From assembly GCA_029880855.1 (NCBI GenBank), contig JAOUNS010000001.1:124001-188000 (forward strand): a stretch of DNA of 64,000 nucleotides, given 5' to 3'. The position numbers and the translations under genes were made by a program. Shown here one piece after another: positions 26,199 to 37,249 of the stretch. This DNA comes from Gammaproteobacteria bacterium (GTDB lineage: Bacteria > Pseudomonadota > Gammaproteobacteria > UBA6429 > Thiohalophilaceae). Within the stretch, counting starts at the first letter, position 1, and each line of letters opens with the position of its first letter. The notes under the pieces were generated by a model. It searched no databases. It worked only from the letters and a program-made list of their open reading frames with translations, and had not been told where the DNA came from.

Positions 26199-29100
26199 TT
26201 AAGCTGTCTCCAACAGGTTCTGTATACTCTCCAGCAACTCGGCCTCGTTATAGGGCTTGCCGAGGTAATTGTTCACCCCGATAGTCTCGGCGCGATCCCG
26301 GTGCTTTTGCCCGGTGCGCGAGGTAATCATGATGATCGGGATATCCTGCAAATGTTCATCATTGCGGATATTGGTGGCCAGTTCAAAACCATCCATACGC
26401 GGCATTTCCACGTCGAGCAGGATGATGTCGGGATGGACTTCCTGTAACTGGGCCAGTGCGTCCACCCCGTCCTTGGCCGAGATGGCGCGATAATCGTTGC
26501 GTTCCAGCAAACGGGTGGTCACCTTGCGCACGGTAATGGAGTCGTCCACCACCATGATCAGCGGCTGTGCCTCGACATGTTCCGGTACGCTGCTGACCGG
26601 GTACAACTCCTGGGCCAATTCGGTCTGCTGGGCGGCGCGGCGGATCAATACACCCAGGTCGATGATCAGGACCACACTGCCGTCACCCATGATGGTCGCG
26701 CCGGAGATACCGCGCAGGGTGCTGAGCTGCGGGCCGACCGGTTTGACCACCACTTCACGGCTGCCGATCAGGCCCTCCACCTGAACCGCCGCCCGGTATT
26801 CACCGCTGCGCACCATGAGCAGGGGCACCTTGTCCCGTTCTTTGGGGATGTTGGGTGTGCTCACCCCCATGACAGCGCCCAGATGCATAAACGGATAGTC
26901 CTGGCCGATCCACTCATAGACCGGTTCTTCGGCGTTGTAGATATCCTGCAACACTTCCACACTGACCCGTTCCACACCCTCCACACTCAACAGGGGGATG
27001 GCGTAGTTTTCTTCACCCACCTGGACCATCAGGGCGCGGGTGACAGACAGGGTCAAGGGCAGGCTTACCGTAAAGGTAGTGCCCATGCCTTCTTCGGTAT
27101 CGATATTGAGCAGACCGCCCAGCTGTTTGATCTCGCTGTTCACCACGTCCATGCCCACACCACGGCCGGAAATCTGGGTAATGGTTTCCGCCGTACTGAA
27201 ACCGGATTCCATGATCATTTCCAGCAACACTTCCTTGGTGACATTGCTGTTCGCGGGGATCTTGCCTTTTTCCACCGCCTTGCGCCGGATGGCATCAAGA
27301 TTGATACCGGCGCCGTCATCAGAGAGCGTCATGATGATATCCGCGCCTTCCCGCGCCAGACTGAGATTGATCTGGCCGGCTGCCGATTTACCGGCCCGTT
27401 TACGCTCCGCCTCGTCCTCGATACCGTGGGCGATGGCATTACGCAGCATGTGTTCCAGGGCGGGCAGCATGCGATCCAGCACCGTCCGATCCAGCTCACT
27501 GTCCGCCCCGTGCAGATGCAGTTCGGCTTGTTTGCCCAATTCATCGGCGGTCTGACGCACAATACGGCGCAAGCGACCGGCCTGGGTGGAGAAAGGCACC
27601 ATGCGGGTCCGCATCAGACCTTCCTGCAATTCAGTGTTAACCCGCGATTGTTGTACCAGCAAGGTTTCCGATTCCCTGGTCAGGTTGCCAAGGATGCCGC
27701 GCAAGCTGTCAAGGTCGTTCAGTGATTCGAGCATGCCGCGTGATAACTGCTGCATTTGGGTGAAGCGGTCCATTTCCAGCGGGTCGAACTCTTCCTGACT
27801 GCGGCTCAGTGATTCTTCGGAGCGATACTGAATTTGCGCTTCAGCTTCCATCTCAAACTTGCGTAACTGCTCACGCAGACGGCTGACCGTATCATCCAGT
27901 TCCGTCAGGTTGTAGCGGAAGGCATTGGTCTGTTGTTCCATGCGCGAACGGTAAATACTGACTTCACCGGCAAAATTCACCAGGTTATCCAGCAGATCGG
28001 CACGGACGCGCACCTGTTCGCGGGGCGCCAGCTGCTCAGGCAACTGTTCCTCGCCGGCGGTGGTGAGATTTTTATCCACCTTAAGGGGCTGCAACCGTCC
28101 GGTCATGGGTACAACGTTGTCAGGCAGTGTCGCTTCGACTGCGGGTTCCGCCTTTGTTACAACGTCATACCGGGAGGTGTTTTCTTCGGCAAGCCTGCCG
28201 CCGGCTATATCGTCCGGGGTTTCGTCTGCGTCTGGTTGTTCTATGTCTGTCAGGTCGATGATTTCGATCTCATCGAGTTCCGGCTCGGCAGCCGGCGGTG
28301 TGACTGCTGTATCAGACTCCGCATCGGCCTGTTTTAAATCAGCACGGGATGTTTCAAATACCACACCTGTACCGGTCAACTGCTCGACGGCATTGATAAA
28401 GTCAGATTCCGGCGTCAGTGGTTGACCGCTCTTCAGCTGTTCCAGCATGTTGACCAGCTTGTCCTGGGCATACTGTAAAACATCATAGACCTCATCCACT
28501 GCCGCAATCCGCCCTTCGACCATGGCGGTGATCATGGATTCGATGGCATGGCTCAAATCACCGATAACGGTAACACCCGCCATACGGGCGCTGCCCTTCA
28601 GGGTGTGCAGCTGGCGTTGCAAGGCCTCAACATACTCGTCGTTGGTCCGATCCCCGGCCCAGTTGTGCAGTGTCTGGTCACTCTCTTCAAGGATTTCATC
28701 CCCTTCCTCAATAAAGATTTGCAACAGCTCGGTATCATATTCCGATTGCAGGCTCGCACTGCTGTCCTGGTTATCATCATTTTCCGGCGTGAGCTGTAAC
28801 TTGACGAGGCTGGAAATTCCCTGACTGATGGATTGTTCCTGTTCCGACAGTGCCTCGATCAAGCCGGAATTGTCCGGCAAGGGTGCGCCGGGCTGATCAA
28901 GGATCGAGACGGTTTCATCAACGAAGTTAATGCTGCGATCCAGCAGATCCAGCATGCTGTCGCTGACTTCAATCTCGTGATTGGACATCTCGTTCGCCAG
29001 CTTCTCGAAACGATGGCACAGTTCGGCCACACCCGTTACACCGGCTGTGCGTGAACTCCCTTTTAAGGTATGCAGGGCACGTACCAGATTGTGGTTGGCG

Positions 29101-32100
29101 GTACGGTCTTTGCCGCTGCGCCAGTCATGCAGGTATTCCCTGAGATCATCCAGATGGTTGGCGGTCTCCTTGCGATAGATCCCCAGCAGGGTCTCATCGA
29201 TCTCCGGCACCAGATCAGCACTGCGGGGTACCGGAACCGGTTCCTCGTCCATTGCCATGTCATATTCACCGGACAGACTGGACAAGTCCGGAACATCACC
29301 GGCGGTGGTTGTCGGAACAGCCAGGTCTGACGCCGTCACTGTCCCGCGACTGATCGCGTCGGCCTGCTCCATCAACTGGAATATTTCGTTACCTGCCCTG
29401 CCACCGGTCCTGAACAGTTCCAGCAAGTCCGGCAAGGCATCACGCGCCTGTTGTACCATGTCGTGTATCAGCGGACCGCTGTCTATGGTGCGATCAATCA
29501 CCCGGTTCAGCATGTTCTCAAACGCCCAGGCGAACTCACCGGCTTCGGAGGCGCCCACCAGACGCCCGCTGCCCTTCAGGGTATGGAAGGCCCGGCGCAA
29601 TTCGCGCAGTGACTCTTCATCATCCGGATTATTGCGCCAGTCGGACAGGCGCTGATCAATGTGTTCCAGCGCCTCGGCGGCCTCTTCAAGGAAGATTTCA
29701 ATGATGTCCTCATCAATCTCTTCGGCAACTTCGTAGGCCTTCGGTGGTGCGGTCGGGATGGGTGATGACTGCAACGGCGTCACGACAGCCCTGGGTGGTT
29801 CGGCCGGTAACACTTCACTGAGCGTATCGATGGCGAAACTCAGGCTGTTCTTCACCTCTTCGGTAAGACGCATTTCACCCTTGTTCACACTTTTGAACAA
29901 GGCAGCCATATCATTCGCCACCTTGGCCACATCTTCCCGTCCCAGTTGTTTCGCCTGTTTCTTGATATCGGTAATGGAGCGACGCAGTTTCTTGGTCAGG
30001 ACTTCGTTGCGCGTGTCTTCATACCAGGCTTCCAGACGTGATGTCAGTTCAGGAATATCCTTTGCCGACAAACCAACCTGCGGCTGTCTGACCGGCAGCG
30101 GTTCAGGCAGCTTTGGATTTTCAATGACTTCGATAATACTGCTGTCGAAATCGATTTCCTGGGTATCATTACTGCGGTTGTCATCCGCCGCTTCGCTGCT
30201 CAATTCAATATTGGCAGGTGCGTTATCAAGGTCCTGACCACCATCAGCAATCTCGTATTCACTGATGTCGATCTCCTGGGTCCGATTGGAAATGTCGGTA
30301 TCTTCGCTGTCGGACTCCGGCGCGTTATCGATCTCCGCGTCATTCAGTATGTCCGCTACATCATCGGCAGGCAGATCCAGCTGACTGATATCAAGCTCGA
30401 TTTCCTGCGTCGTGGTATTGGGTGTGGCTTCAGGTTCTTCGAGGTCCAGGTCGGCCGGGATGGTGAAGCGCTCGTCATCAATCTCGAGGACGTCAATTGA
30501 GGTTGACTCTTCCTCCTCGTCGGCGAGATCAGGCGCATTGATATGAAAAGAGATTTCCTGTGAGGATTCGTCCTCATTCAGTTCCGAATGGGTTTTTTTT
30601 TCCGGTGCATCGATATCGATCAATTCCAGCCCGGAGATATCAATCTCATCCGATTCAGGCAGCTCCAGATCGGACAGGTCTATCTCGTTGACAGGTGTCG
30701 GCACCGGTGTCATCGACAGGTCGATCTCATCTGTCATGTCCTCGACTGACATCAGGCCGCTGATATCGATTTCCTGGGTATCGTTTTGTGTGTCTGCATC
30801 GGGCGACAAGCCCCTGGACTCCAGTGCCTCTTGCATCTCGTCGAAGGAGATTTCAGCGGTGGAGGAGTCGGCGGACTCGACGGTTAAACCGTTCTGTGTG
30901 TCATCATCTGTACTGATGTGCAATTCAGCGCTGATACCGTCCGTCGCATTCAGATCGATCATGGTGTCTTCATCGCTGTCAACCAGACCCGCCAGTTCGA
31001 TCTCGTCCGTCAATTCATTCAGTGACAACTCTGATTCGGTGACTTCTTCTGCCGCATGCACAGCGGCCACACCTTCATGCAGCGGCTTGATATGCTCACC
31101 CAGCCCCATTTGCGCCAGACGTTGTTCAGCCACTTCCAGGATGGAGTTGGGATTGCCCCATTTGCCCGCCATGGAATCCATGTAGTATTCGATACTGCTC
31201 AGGGCATCCGCCAGCGCGTCAGCAGAAGCGGGGTCCGGGCTGCGCCGCGCATCGATCATCTCTTTCTGTATATACGTGCAGCTGGTGTTCACCAGCTGTG
31301 CCGGTCTGTCCAGACCGAGGATATTAAAGCTGCCCCGAATTTGATCCAGCAGATCAGGGACTTCACTGATCAGAGTAAAGTTACGCGGGGTTTCAAGAAA
31401 CGCCCCCATGGCTTCCTTAACCTTGCCCATGTTCTTGCGGGCCTCGGCCATGACCGATTCCAGCAGTTCCTGGCGTGCCGCCTCTTCCGCCTTTTCGGCG
31501 TGGTCATCCGCATTGATATTAATCTCGGTCTTGCCTGATTTGGCGCCTTGCAACAGGTTTTCGATGGATAACAGTGCATGCGCCACATCCAGCAGGATGT
31601 TTTCATCCAGCGACTGTGTGCCATTACTGATCGATTCCAGGATATCCTTTTGCTCCATCACGATCTGGCGCTGTTTGCCGAAGCCGAGCATCCCCAGCGT
31701 ATCAGCGGTTTGAACCAGACTGTCGCACATGGCAGGCAGTTTGGCAGGGTCGCGCTCATCGGAGCGAACGAAGACATCCAGCTGGTCTTTGACCTGCAAC
31801 ATGTTTTCCAGCAATACCTTGGAAACGGTTTGCAGCAGTTCGGCATTGGGGCCGGTCAGGTCGGCACGGGCTCGTTCCAGGGTGGCTTCATCGGGCAGGG
31901 CTTCAGCCAGCTTAAAGGTCTTTTTCAGCGATTTGACTTTCTCACCGTCCGAGGAGGAACTGGCCACGTAGTAGAGCAGGTTTTTTTCCAGATCCGCCGG
32001 GCGTTCGTTTTGCAGCACGGTTTCACCCTGGTCGATGATTTTTTTGATCTCGCGATCCAGTCGGCCCATCAGCAGTTTGACGGCCACGCTGGGTTCTATC

Positions 32101-32780
32101 CCCCCTTCACGCAGGGCTTCCACCACACCACTGGCCGACCACAAGACACGGTTGACCTCCTGGTCATTGGCGGCATGGCGCAGTTTTTCGATCACGTTAT
32201 CGAGTTTCTTCAAGCCGCCTGCACTGTCTTTTTCCCGATACCAGTCCAACAGACCAAGGTGATAGGTATGGCGGAGTTTTTTCGCCAATGCCGGCAAGTT
32301 TTCATCGCCGTGTGATTCGGCTGAAACCGGCACATCCACATCCAGATCGGGAGTGAACAGGGCGCTCTCGGTTAACAGCGGCGCGCGGCGCGAGGCACGC
32401 AAGTCATTCAACAAGGGCAGCAACACCATGGGGATATCCTTGTGCCCCGATTGCAGACGTTCCAGATAATCGGGCAACTGCCACATGGCGCGGATCATGA
32501 CTTCATAGATGTCGTCCCGGCCTTCCACTTCCTTGTCCAGCAGCGCCTGGGTCAGTTTTTCCAGTTCTTCGGACAGCATGGCGGCGCCATACAGTTCCAC
32601 CATTTGCAAAGTGCCGCGAACCTGATGCAGATAATTCACGACCAGTTGTAAATGCGAATCACCTTCGGGTGATTCCACATGCTGTTCCAGAGCGATACGT
32701 GCCTGTTTCAGGGTTTCATCGATCTCCGACTTGACCCATTGCAGGGTATTCAGATCAACCTGACTGGTATCCGGATTCAT
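26199..32780 (-). CDS. chpA: Hybrid CheA-type kinase ChpA (PilL) of the type IV pilus system
   Basis: A 2193-residue multi-domain kinase. The N-terminal 600 residues have Hpt-like and FimL-like helical domains. Residues about 600-890 are acidic and repeat EIDISGL-like motifs. Three canonical Hpt domains follow with HTLKGS at about 1065, 1235 and 1390. Then come a dimerisation helix pair, a HATPase (AIAHGIE, DDGAGI, GRGVGMD) near 1780-1950, a CheW-like domain and a C-terminal receiver (MVVDDS, LLDVEMPRM; about 2073-2190). It relays phosphate to PilG and PilH. Length is close to the Pseudomonas protein (about 2470). Its start overlaps the pilK stop. Confidence 0.93.
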   Translation of the reverse strand: MNPDTSQVDLNTLQWVKSEIDETLKQARIALEQHVESPEGDSHLQLVVNYLHQVRGTLQMVELYGAAMLSEELEKLTQALLDKEVEGRDDIYEVMIRAMWQLPDYLERLQSGHKDIPMVLLPLLNDLRASRRAPLLTESALFTPDLDVDVPVSAESHGDENLPALAKKLRHTYHLGLLDWYREKDSAGGLKKLDNVIEKLRHAANDQEVNRVLWSASGVVEALREGGIEPSVAVKLLMGRLDREIKKIIDQGETVLQNERPADLEKNLLYYVASSSSDGEKVKSLKKTFKLAEALPDEATLERARADLTGPNAELLQTVSKVLLENMLQVKDQLDVFVRSDERDPAKLPAMCDSLVQTADTLGMLGFGKQRQIVMEQKDILESISNGTQSLDENILLDVAHALLSIENLLQGAKSGKTEININADDHAEKAEEAARQELLESVMAEARKNMGKVKEAMGAFLETPRNFTLISEVPDLLDQIRGSFNILGLDRPAQLVNTSCTYIQKEMIDARRSPDPASADALADALSSIEYYMDSMAGKWGNPNSILEVAEQRLAQMGLGEHIKPLHEGVAAVHAAEEVTESELSLNELTDEIELAGLVDSDEDTMIDLNATDGISAELHISTDDDTQNGLTVESADSSTAEISFDEMQEALESRGLSPDADTQNDTQEIDISGLMSVEDMTDEIDLSMTPVPTPVNEIDLSDLELPESDEIDISGLELIDIDAPEKKTHSELNEDESSQEISFHINAPDLADEEEESTSIDVLEIDDERFTIPADLDLEEPEATPNTTTQEIELDISQLDLPADDVADILNDAEIDNAPESDSEDTDISNRTQEIDISEYEIADGGQDLDNAPANIELSSEAADDNRSNDTQEIDFDSSIIEVIENPKLPEPLPVRQPQVGLSAKDIPELTSRLEAWYEDTRNEVLTKKLRRSITDIKKQAKQLGREDVAKVANDMAALFKSVNKGEMRLTEEVKNSLSFAIDTLSEVLPAEPPRAVVTPLQSSPIPTAPPKAYEVAEEIDEDIIEIFLEEAAEALEHIDQRLSDWRNNPDDEESLRELRRAFHTLKGSGRLVGASEAGEFAWAFENMLNRVIDRTIDSGPLIHDMVQQARDALPDLLELFRTGGRAGNEIFQLMEQADAISRGTVTASDLAVPTTTAGDVPDLSSLSGEYDMAMDEEPVPVPRSADLVPEIDETLLGIYRKETANHLDDLREYLHDWRSGKDRTANHNLVRALHTLKGSSRTAGVTGVAELCHRFEKLANEMSNHEIEVSDSMLDLLDRSINFVDETVSILDQPGAPLPDNSGLIEALSEQEQSISQGISSLVKLQLTPENDDNQDSSASLQSEYDTELLQIFIEEGDEILEESDQTLHNWAGDRTNDEYVEALQRQLHTLKGSARMAGVTVIGDLSHAIESMITAMVEGRIAAVDEVYDVLQYAQDKLVNMLEQLKSGQPLTPESDFINAVEQLTGTGVVFETSRADLKQADAESDTAVTPPAAEPELDEIEIIDLTDIEQPDADETPDDIAGGRLAEENTSRYDVVTKAEPAVEATLPDNVVPMTGRLQPLKVDKNLTTAGEEQLPEQLAPREQVRVRADLLDNLVNFAGEVSIYRSRMEQQTNAFRYNLTELDDTVSRLREQLRKFEMEAEAQIQYRSEESLSRSQEEFDPLEMDRFTQMQQLSRGMLESLNDLDSLRGILGNLTRESETLLVQQSRVNTELQEGLMRTRMVPFSTQAGRLRRIVRQTADELGKQAELHLHGADSELDRTVLDRMLPALEHMLRNAIAHGIEDEAERKRAGKSAAGQINLSLAREGADIIMTLSDDGAGINLDAIRRKAVEKGKIPANSNVTKEVLLEMIMESGFSTAETITQISGRGVGMDVVNSEIKQLGGLLNIDTEEGMGTTFTVSLPLTLSVTRALMVQVGEENYAIPLLSVEGVERVSVEVLQDIYNAEEPVYEWIGQDYPFMHLGAVMGVSTPNIPKERDKVPLLMVRSGEYRAAVQVEGLIGSREVVVKPVGPQLSTLRGISGATIMGDGSVVLIIDLGVLIRRAAQQTELAQELYPVSSVPEHVEAQPLIMVVDDSITVRKVTTRLLERNDYRAISAKDGVDALAQLQEVHPDIILLDVEMPRMDGFELATNIRNDEHLQDIPIIMITSRTGQKHRDRAETIGVNNYLGKPYNEAELLESIQNLLETA

Positions 32781-33682
32781 GCTCCGCCTCCCTGCTCATT
32801 GACGGTGTCTGCTCTGCGCTGAAAGGCCAGCGTGGCAGGGCAAGCCATGGACTTCATCAATGGATTATTCCAGTTGGTGATCTCGCCCGGCCCCAGGATC
32901 AGAATACCGCCAGGGCGCAGGTGTTTGATCAGGTGTTCCAGGATCGCCACGCGGCGTTCCCGTTTGAAATAGATCAACAGATTCTGACAATAAATAATGT
33001 CCATCTCTTCCGGACGCGCCTGCGCAGGCTTTATCACATTGAACTGGGTAAAACTGACTTGCTGGCGCAGGTCATGATTCACTTCAAAATAATCACTGTC
33101 AACACGTCGGGTATAGCGTTCGGCATACTCGGCAGGCAGGTTGGCGCCGCGATTGTTGCGATAACGCCCGCGCATGGCCGCTGCCAGTGCACCCAGACTG
33201 ATGTCCGTCGCCGAGACAAAGAAACCGCGCCCCGCTCTTTCCTTGCGCATATAGTCATCCAGCAACATGGCCAGGGTATACGGCTCTTCGCCGGTGGCGC
33301 AGCCCACACTCCAGACCCGCACCGGATCACCGCTATCAGCAAGATAATCGGGCAAAAAGTTTTTGCTGATCAGATCCAGCGAATGTTGATCACGGAAGAA
33401 ACGGGTTTCATGCACGGTAAGGCGATCAACCAGGACTTCCCACTCCACATCGCCTTCCTTGCCGGACAGGAGATACCGGTAATAACTCGCGTAGTCTTTA
33501 TGGTTCAGTTCACGAATCCGGGTACTGAGGCTGGTCAACAGAAAGGACTTGCGCTCCGGCGGCAGAAAGATCCCGGTGCGCGCTTCGAGCAAGTCGACCC
33601 ATTGTTGGTACTGGGCATCACTCATCGCCACCAGCGGCGTGAGGTGCCAGGGTCGTTTTCCGTTTGCGCTCTGCTTGGCCAT
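32777..33682 (-). CDS. pilK: Chemotaxis methyltransferase PilK (CheR-like)
   Basis: A 301-residue S-adenosylmethionine methyltransferase with a helical N-terminal domain (residues 15-90) and a catalytic domain. SVGCATGEEPYTLAML near residue 125 is the SAM loop, and CQNLLIYF near 230 is the CheR signature. It methylates glutamates in the signalling domain of PilJ. The gene is 30 bp after pilJ and overlaps chpA (ATGA). Confidence 0.92.
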   Translation of the reverse strand: MAKQSANGKRPWHLTPLVAMSDAQYQQWVDLLEARTGIFLPPERKSFLLTSLSTRIRELNHKDYASYYRYLLSGKEGDVEWEVLVDRLTVHETRFFRDQHSLDLISKNFLPDYLADSGDPVRVWSVGCATGEEPYTLAMLLDDYMRKERAGRGFFVSATDISLGALAAAMRGRYRNNRGANLPAEYAERYTRRVDSDYFEVNHDLRQQVSFTQFNVIKPAQARPEEMDIIYCQNLLIYFKRERRVAILEHLIKHLRPGGILILGPGEITNWNNPLMKSMACPATLAFQRRADTVNEQGGGA

Positions 33683-33712
33683 TCCCGTCTCGCTTGTCCT
33701 TTAAGCCCGATC

Positions 33713-35749
33713 TCAGACCGGCAGCTTGAAGCCGGCAACGGAGTGGCGCAGTTCATTCGCCAGTTCCGCCAGATTACCAATCGAGGCCGCTGTTTCGTTG
33801 GTACCGGCCGATGTCTGGGTTGTGATCTCCTGAATAACGTTCATGGTTTCGGAAATATTGGTTGCGGCACGCGCCTGTTGCGATGCAGATTCAGAGATGT
33901 TACGAATCAGGTCGGCAAGGTGCGAAGACACCGCTTCAATCGATTCCAGCGCCTCACCGGCGTTTTGCGCCAGCTGGGCACCCGCAACTACTCCAGAGGT
34001 ACTTTCTTCCATGGAGGACACCGCTTCCTTGGTGTCGGACTGAATACCTTTTACGAGGGCTTCAATCTGGCGGGTCGCATCGGCGGAACGTTCCGCCAGT
34101 CGCTGAACTTCGTCCGCCACCACCGCGAAACCGCGTCCGGCTTCACCGGCCATGGCCGCCTGAATCGCCGCATTCAAGGCCAGAATGTTGGTCTGTTCCG
34201 CAATATCGTTAATCAGTTCCACGATATCACCGATTTCCTGCGAGCTTTCACCCAGACGTTTGATACGTTTTGAGGTTTCCTGGATCTGTTCACGAATGGT
34301 GTCCATACCGTGAATGGTCTTCTGCACCGCTTCCGCGCCCTTGCTCGCAATGGTTACCGAGCGGTTCGCTTCGTCGGCCAGTTCGCTCGCATGGCTGGAT
34401 ACCGCTTCAATGGAGATGGCCATTTCGTTAATCGCGCTGCTGGCGTCCGTGATCTGTTGGGCCTGATGGTCACTGGCCTCGGCAAGATGCATGGCAGTGG
34501 CCTGGGTTTGTTGCGCCGCTGAGGATACCTGTTGCGTCGTGTCGTTAATCGCCGTTACCAGGTTGCGCAAGGCGTCGATCGCGTAGTTGATAGAGTCCGC
34601 GATCGCACCGGTGATGTCCTCGGTCACTGTCGCCGTTACCGTAAGGTCACCATCCGCGAGGTCACCCATTTCGTCCAGCAGTCGCAAAATCGCTTCCTGG
34701 TTTCGGGTGTTGGTGTTTTCCGTCACCTGCCGTTGTTCCTCGATCTGAACCAGTCGGCGTTTTGAATCCTGGAAGTAGATGTAACCGAGCAGTGCAACCA
34801 GTGCCAGGGTCAAGAAACCAAAGAAGTTTGCCAGACGGGGCATAAGGCGATCTTCCGCCGCTTGTTTGTATGCTGTCGACAACTCATTGATCATGCCCAG
34901 CAGATTTTCACTGGAGGAGAGAATTTCTTCTGCCGCACCGGATACCTGGAACATTTCAGGGGAGTGTTTCAGGATTTCACCAACCTGGTTACGAATATCG
35001 GTAAACTGGGTTTCCACCGCTTCCAGCTTTTTGCGTGCGCTGGCTGAGGTGATCTTCCGAATACGGAGATTGGCATTGCCCTGCAACATATCCTTGATGA
35101 CTCGACCGAACAGTGCCGCGTCTCGACCGAACCGGTCGGCGGATGTGACCGCACCTTCGCCGCCTTCCAGTACACGACTGACGTTACTGGAGATACGTTG
35201 CATCAACATTAATTGCCGGGTTGCGATGTAAACCTGGTCAGGGTTCTCACCCTGTTTCACCATAATTTCCACCACGTCGTCCGACAGCGCCATCAAGGCG
35301 GGGATCTGCTCATTAATACCGTTGATATAGGTCCGCATGGAGGCAACCACGTCACGACGATTCAGAATCACGTCCACGTTTGTGCGGTAACCGCTCCAGC
35401 GCTTGTTCAACTCAGCAAGCGGCGCCATCTCTGCGCTGATATCGATCGGCGTTTCCTGTTTCTGGTAGTTCAGAATCTCTTCGAACTCGTCACGGGCTTT
35501 TTGCAAGAGATTGAACGCCTTCACGTCACCTCGCGCCGCCTGTGAAGCGTGCTTGGCGATCTCCTGGGATAAAACGCTTTGCTCACCGATTTTGATGATG
35601 TAAGTCTTATCCTTGCTGTCCTGGATTGCACTCAGACCGAAATAAATACCCATCGCGAAAACGGATAGAACCAGCAGGACAATAACCAGAACCATGGTTC
35701 TGCCCGATGAAAATTTTCCTAACAGACTTTTCGCTGTTAACCTCTTCAT
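33713..35749 (-). CDS. pilJ: Methyl-accepting chemotaxis sensor PilJ
   Basis: A 678-residue transducer. One membrane segment (about residues 20-40), a periplasmic domain of roughly 270 residues with PilJ-type helical repeats ([20 protein letters not shown]; about 55-300), a second membrane segment (about 307-325), HAMP-like linker, and a cytoplasmic signalling domain with the tip [20 protein letters not shown]. It senses an external cue for twitching motility and controls ChpA through the CheW proteins. The tip reads [10 protein letters not shown] where many MCPs have AARAGE. Confidence 0.93.
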   Translation of the reverse strand: MKRLTAKSLLGKFSSGRTMVLVIVLLVLSVFAMGIYFGLSAIQDSKDKTYIIKIGEQSVLSQEIAKHASQAARGDVKAFNLLQKARDEFEEILNYQKQETPIDISAEMAPLAELNKRWSGYRTNVDVILNRRDVVASMRTYINGINEQIPALMALSDDVVEIMVKQGENPDQVYIATRQLMLMQRISSNVSRVLEGGEGAVTSADRFGRDAALFGRVIKDMLQGNANLRIRKITSASARKKLEAVETQFTDIRNQVGEILKHSPEMFQVSGAAEEILSSSENLLGMINELSTAYKQAAEDRLMPRLANFFGFLTLALVALLGYIYFQDSKRRLVQIEEQRQVTENTNTRNQEAILRLLDEMGDLADGDLTVTATVTEDITGAIADSINYAIDALRNLVTAINDTTQQVSSAAQQTQATAMHLAEASDHQAQQITDASSAINEMAISIEAVSSHASELADEANRSVTIASKGAEAVQKTIHGMDTIREQIQETSKRIKRLGESSQEIGDIVELINDIAEQTNILALNAAIQAAMAGEAGRGFAVVADEVQRLAERSADATRQIEALVKGIQSDTKEAVSSMEESTSGVVAGAQLAQNAGEALESIEAVSSHLADLIRNISESASQQARAATNISETMNVIQEITTQTSAGTNETAASIGNLAELANELRHSVAGFKLPV

Positions 35750-35840
35750 TACTCTGCTCCTCGTACCTAGACAAGCCGGTCCTGTTCGGCCGGCCTTCCC
35801 CTGATTGCTTCACACACGTCGCGTCGTTGTGTTGTTTTTT

Positions 35841-36395
35841 TTATGAGTGCGCAGCCACTTCCCGGAAAACCGGATCACTGCACAAGCGTTTCATACTGAA
35901 AATACCCCAGTATGCCTGATTGCGCTGATAGGCGCCGATCAAATATCCCAACAGTTGTTGTGACACTTCCGGGAACATGTCGGTCTGTTCCTCGATAAAA
36001 AAATGCCGCAACCCAAACACTTCATCGACCAGCAAGCCAGCCGCCACGCCCTCTCTGTTGGCTATCAATATGCGTGAACGACGATGCACATTCGTCTTCA
36101 CGCCATCAATGTAGTTACCCAAATCCAGGATCGGCATCAGGGTACCGCGCACATTGGCCAGTCCCATCACCCACGGTAACGCACTGGGCACCCTGGTCAT
36201 GGGGGGCATAGGCAGAATTTCGCTCACCTCACCAAACGCCGCCACCAAATGTATCTGTCCGATCCGAAAGCCAATCCCCGACCAGCTCTGTCTGATCTCT
36301 ATCTGGCTGGGTATGCCCAGCGCCCTTTGTCGGCTGCGGGCTTCAATATCGCGCAACAGCTCAAAAAGCGGGTTTGTCTCTGCCACCGCCGCCAC
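35841..36395 (-). CDS. pilI: CheW-like adaptor PilI
   Basis: A 184-residue CheW domain protein that links PilJ to ChpA. QSWSGIGFRIGQIHLVAAFG starts the domain, and LPWVMGLANVRGTLMPILDL carries the conserved CheW turn. It lies 5 bp after pilH. The start at 36395 gives a normal N-terminus; PilI proteins begin with a short segment before the CheW fold. Confidence 0.9.
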   Translation of the reverse strand: MAAVAETNPLFELLRDIEARSRQRALGIPSQIEIRQSWSGIGFRIGQIHLVAAFGEVSEILPMPPMTRVPSALPWVMGLANVRGTLMPILDLGNYIDGVKTNVHRRSRILIANREGVAAGLLVDEVFGLRHFFIEEQTDMFPEVSQQLLGYLIGAYQRNQAYWGIFSMKRLCSDPVFREVAAHS

Positions 36396-36400
36396 CGCCG

Positions 36401-36766
36401 TTAACCCGCCAGTATCGCCCTGACCTTACTGACCAGGTCCTCTTCTGTCACCGGTTTGGCGATGTAGTCCTTGGCGCCCTGACGCAGGCCCCAAACACGA
36501 TCGGTTTCCTGATCTTTGGTGGTGACGATAATAATTGGTATGGAGGCGGTTTCAGGGTCCTTGGTCAAGGCGCGGGTGGCCTGAAAACCGTTCATGCCCG
36601 GCATGACTACATCCATCAGGATGAGATCCGGCTTTTGGGCCTTGGCCATTTTAATACCCTCTTCGGCATTATCCGCAGAGAGTACATCAAACCCGTTGTT
36701 TTCCAGAATATTCTGCAGGACGTAAACTTCTGTCGGTGAGTCATCGACGATCAATACTCGGGTCAT
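36401..36766 (-). CDS. pilH: Single-domain response regulator PilH
   Basis: A 121-residue stand-alone receiver with phospho-acceptor Asp52 (LILMDVVMPGM), acidic pocket DDS (residues 8-10) and Lys in AKPVTEE. It takes phosphate from ChpA; in relatives it opposes PilG and favours pilus retraction. A short gap of 78 bp separates it from pilG. Confidence 0.92.
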   Translation of the reverse strand: MTRVLIVDDSPTEVYVLQNILENNGFDVLSADNAEEGIKMAKAQKPDLILMDVVMPGMNGFQATRALTKDPETASIPIIIVTTKDQETDRVWGLRQGAKDYIAKPVTEEDLVSKVRAILAG

Positions 36767-36844
36767 GTATCACTCCTCCACATATCTTGTCAGGCTTGCA
36801 GAAACATCAGGATAATATGCTGTTTTTGTTATCATTCTTCTCCC

Positions 36845-37249
36845 CTATCGAGCAGCGTGTTTTTTTATCGCCCCAAGTAACTCTTCCTTGGTGAATGGCT
36901 TGGTCAAATACTGCTCCGAACCAACAATGCGTCCTCTGGCGCGATCGAACAGTCCATCCTTACTGGACAGCATTATCACCGGTGTTTTTTTAAATACTTT
37001 ATTATTTTTGATCAGTGCTGTGGTTTGATAACCATCCAGCCGCGGCATCATGATGTCAACAAAGATAATATGGGGCTGATGATCAGCTATCTTGGCCAGC
37101 GCCTCAAAACCGTCTGTCGCAGTGATGACTTCACAGCCCACTTTTTTCAACAAGGTCTCGGCGGTCCGACGGATGGTCTTGCTGTCATCAATGACCATAA
37201 CCTTCAGCCCCTGATATATGTCATCCATTTGCTTCTCTGCGAGTGCCAT
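36845..37249 (-). CDS. pilG: Single-domain response regulator PilG
   Basis: A 134-residue receiver, first gene of the Pil-Chp operon, with GLKVMVIDDSKTIRRTAETL and Asp65 in FVDIMMPRLDG. It is nearly identical along its core to Pseudomonas PilG. PilG promotes pilus extension and, in Pseudomonas, adenylate cyclase activity. The N-terminus here is about ten residues longer. The operon promoter should lie in the 375-bp region upstream, which it shares with gshB. Confidence 0.93.
   Translation of the reverse strand: MALAEKQMDDIYQGLKVMVIDDSKTIRRTAETLLKKVGCEVITATDGFEALAKIADHQPHIIFVDIMMPRLDGYQTTALIKNNKVFKKTPVIMLSSKDGLFDRARGRIVGSEQYLTKPFTKEELLGAIKKHAAR

Noticed and set aside
26577-27725. Long open frame of 382 codons opposite chpA
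   Set aside because: It is antisense to the HATPase and receiver part of ChpA; composition is His- and Gln-rich as expected from a shadow of a GC-rich gene, and no domain is seen.
32921-34273. 450-codon frame opposite pilK and pilJ
   Set aside because: It crosses two well-supported genes on the other strand and has no recognisable motif or ribosome site.
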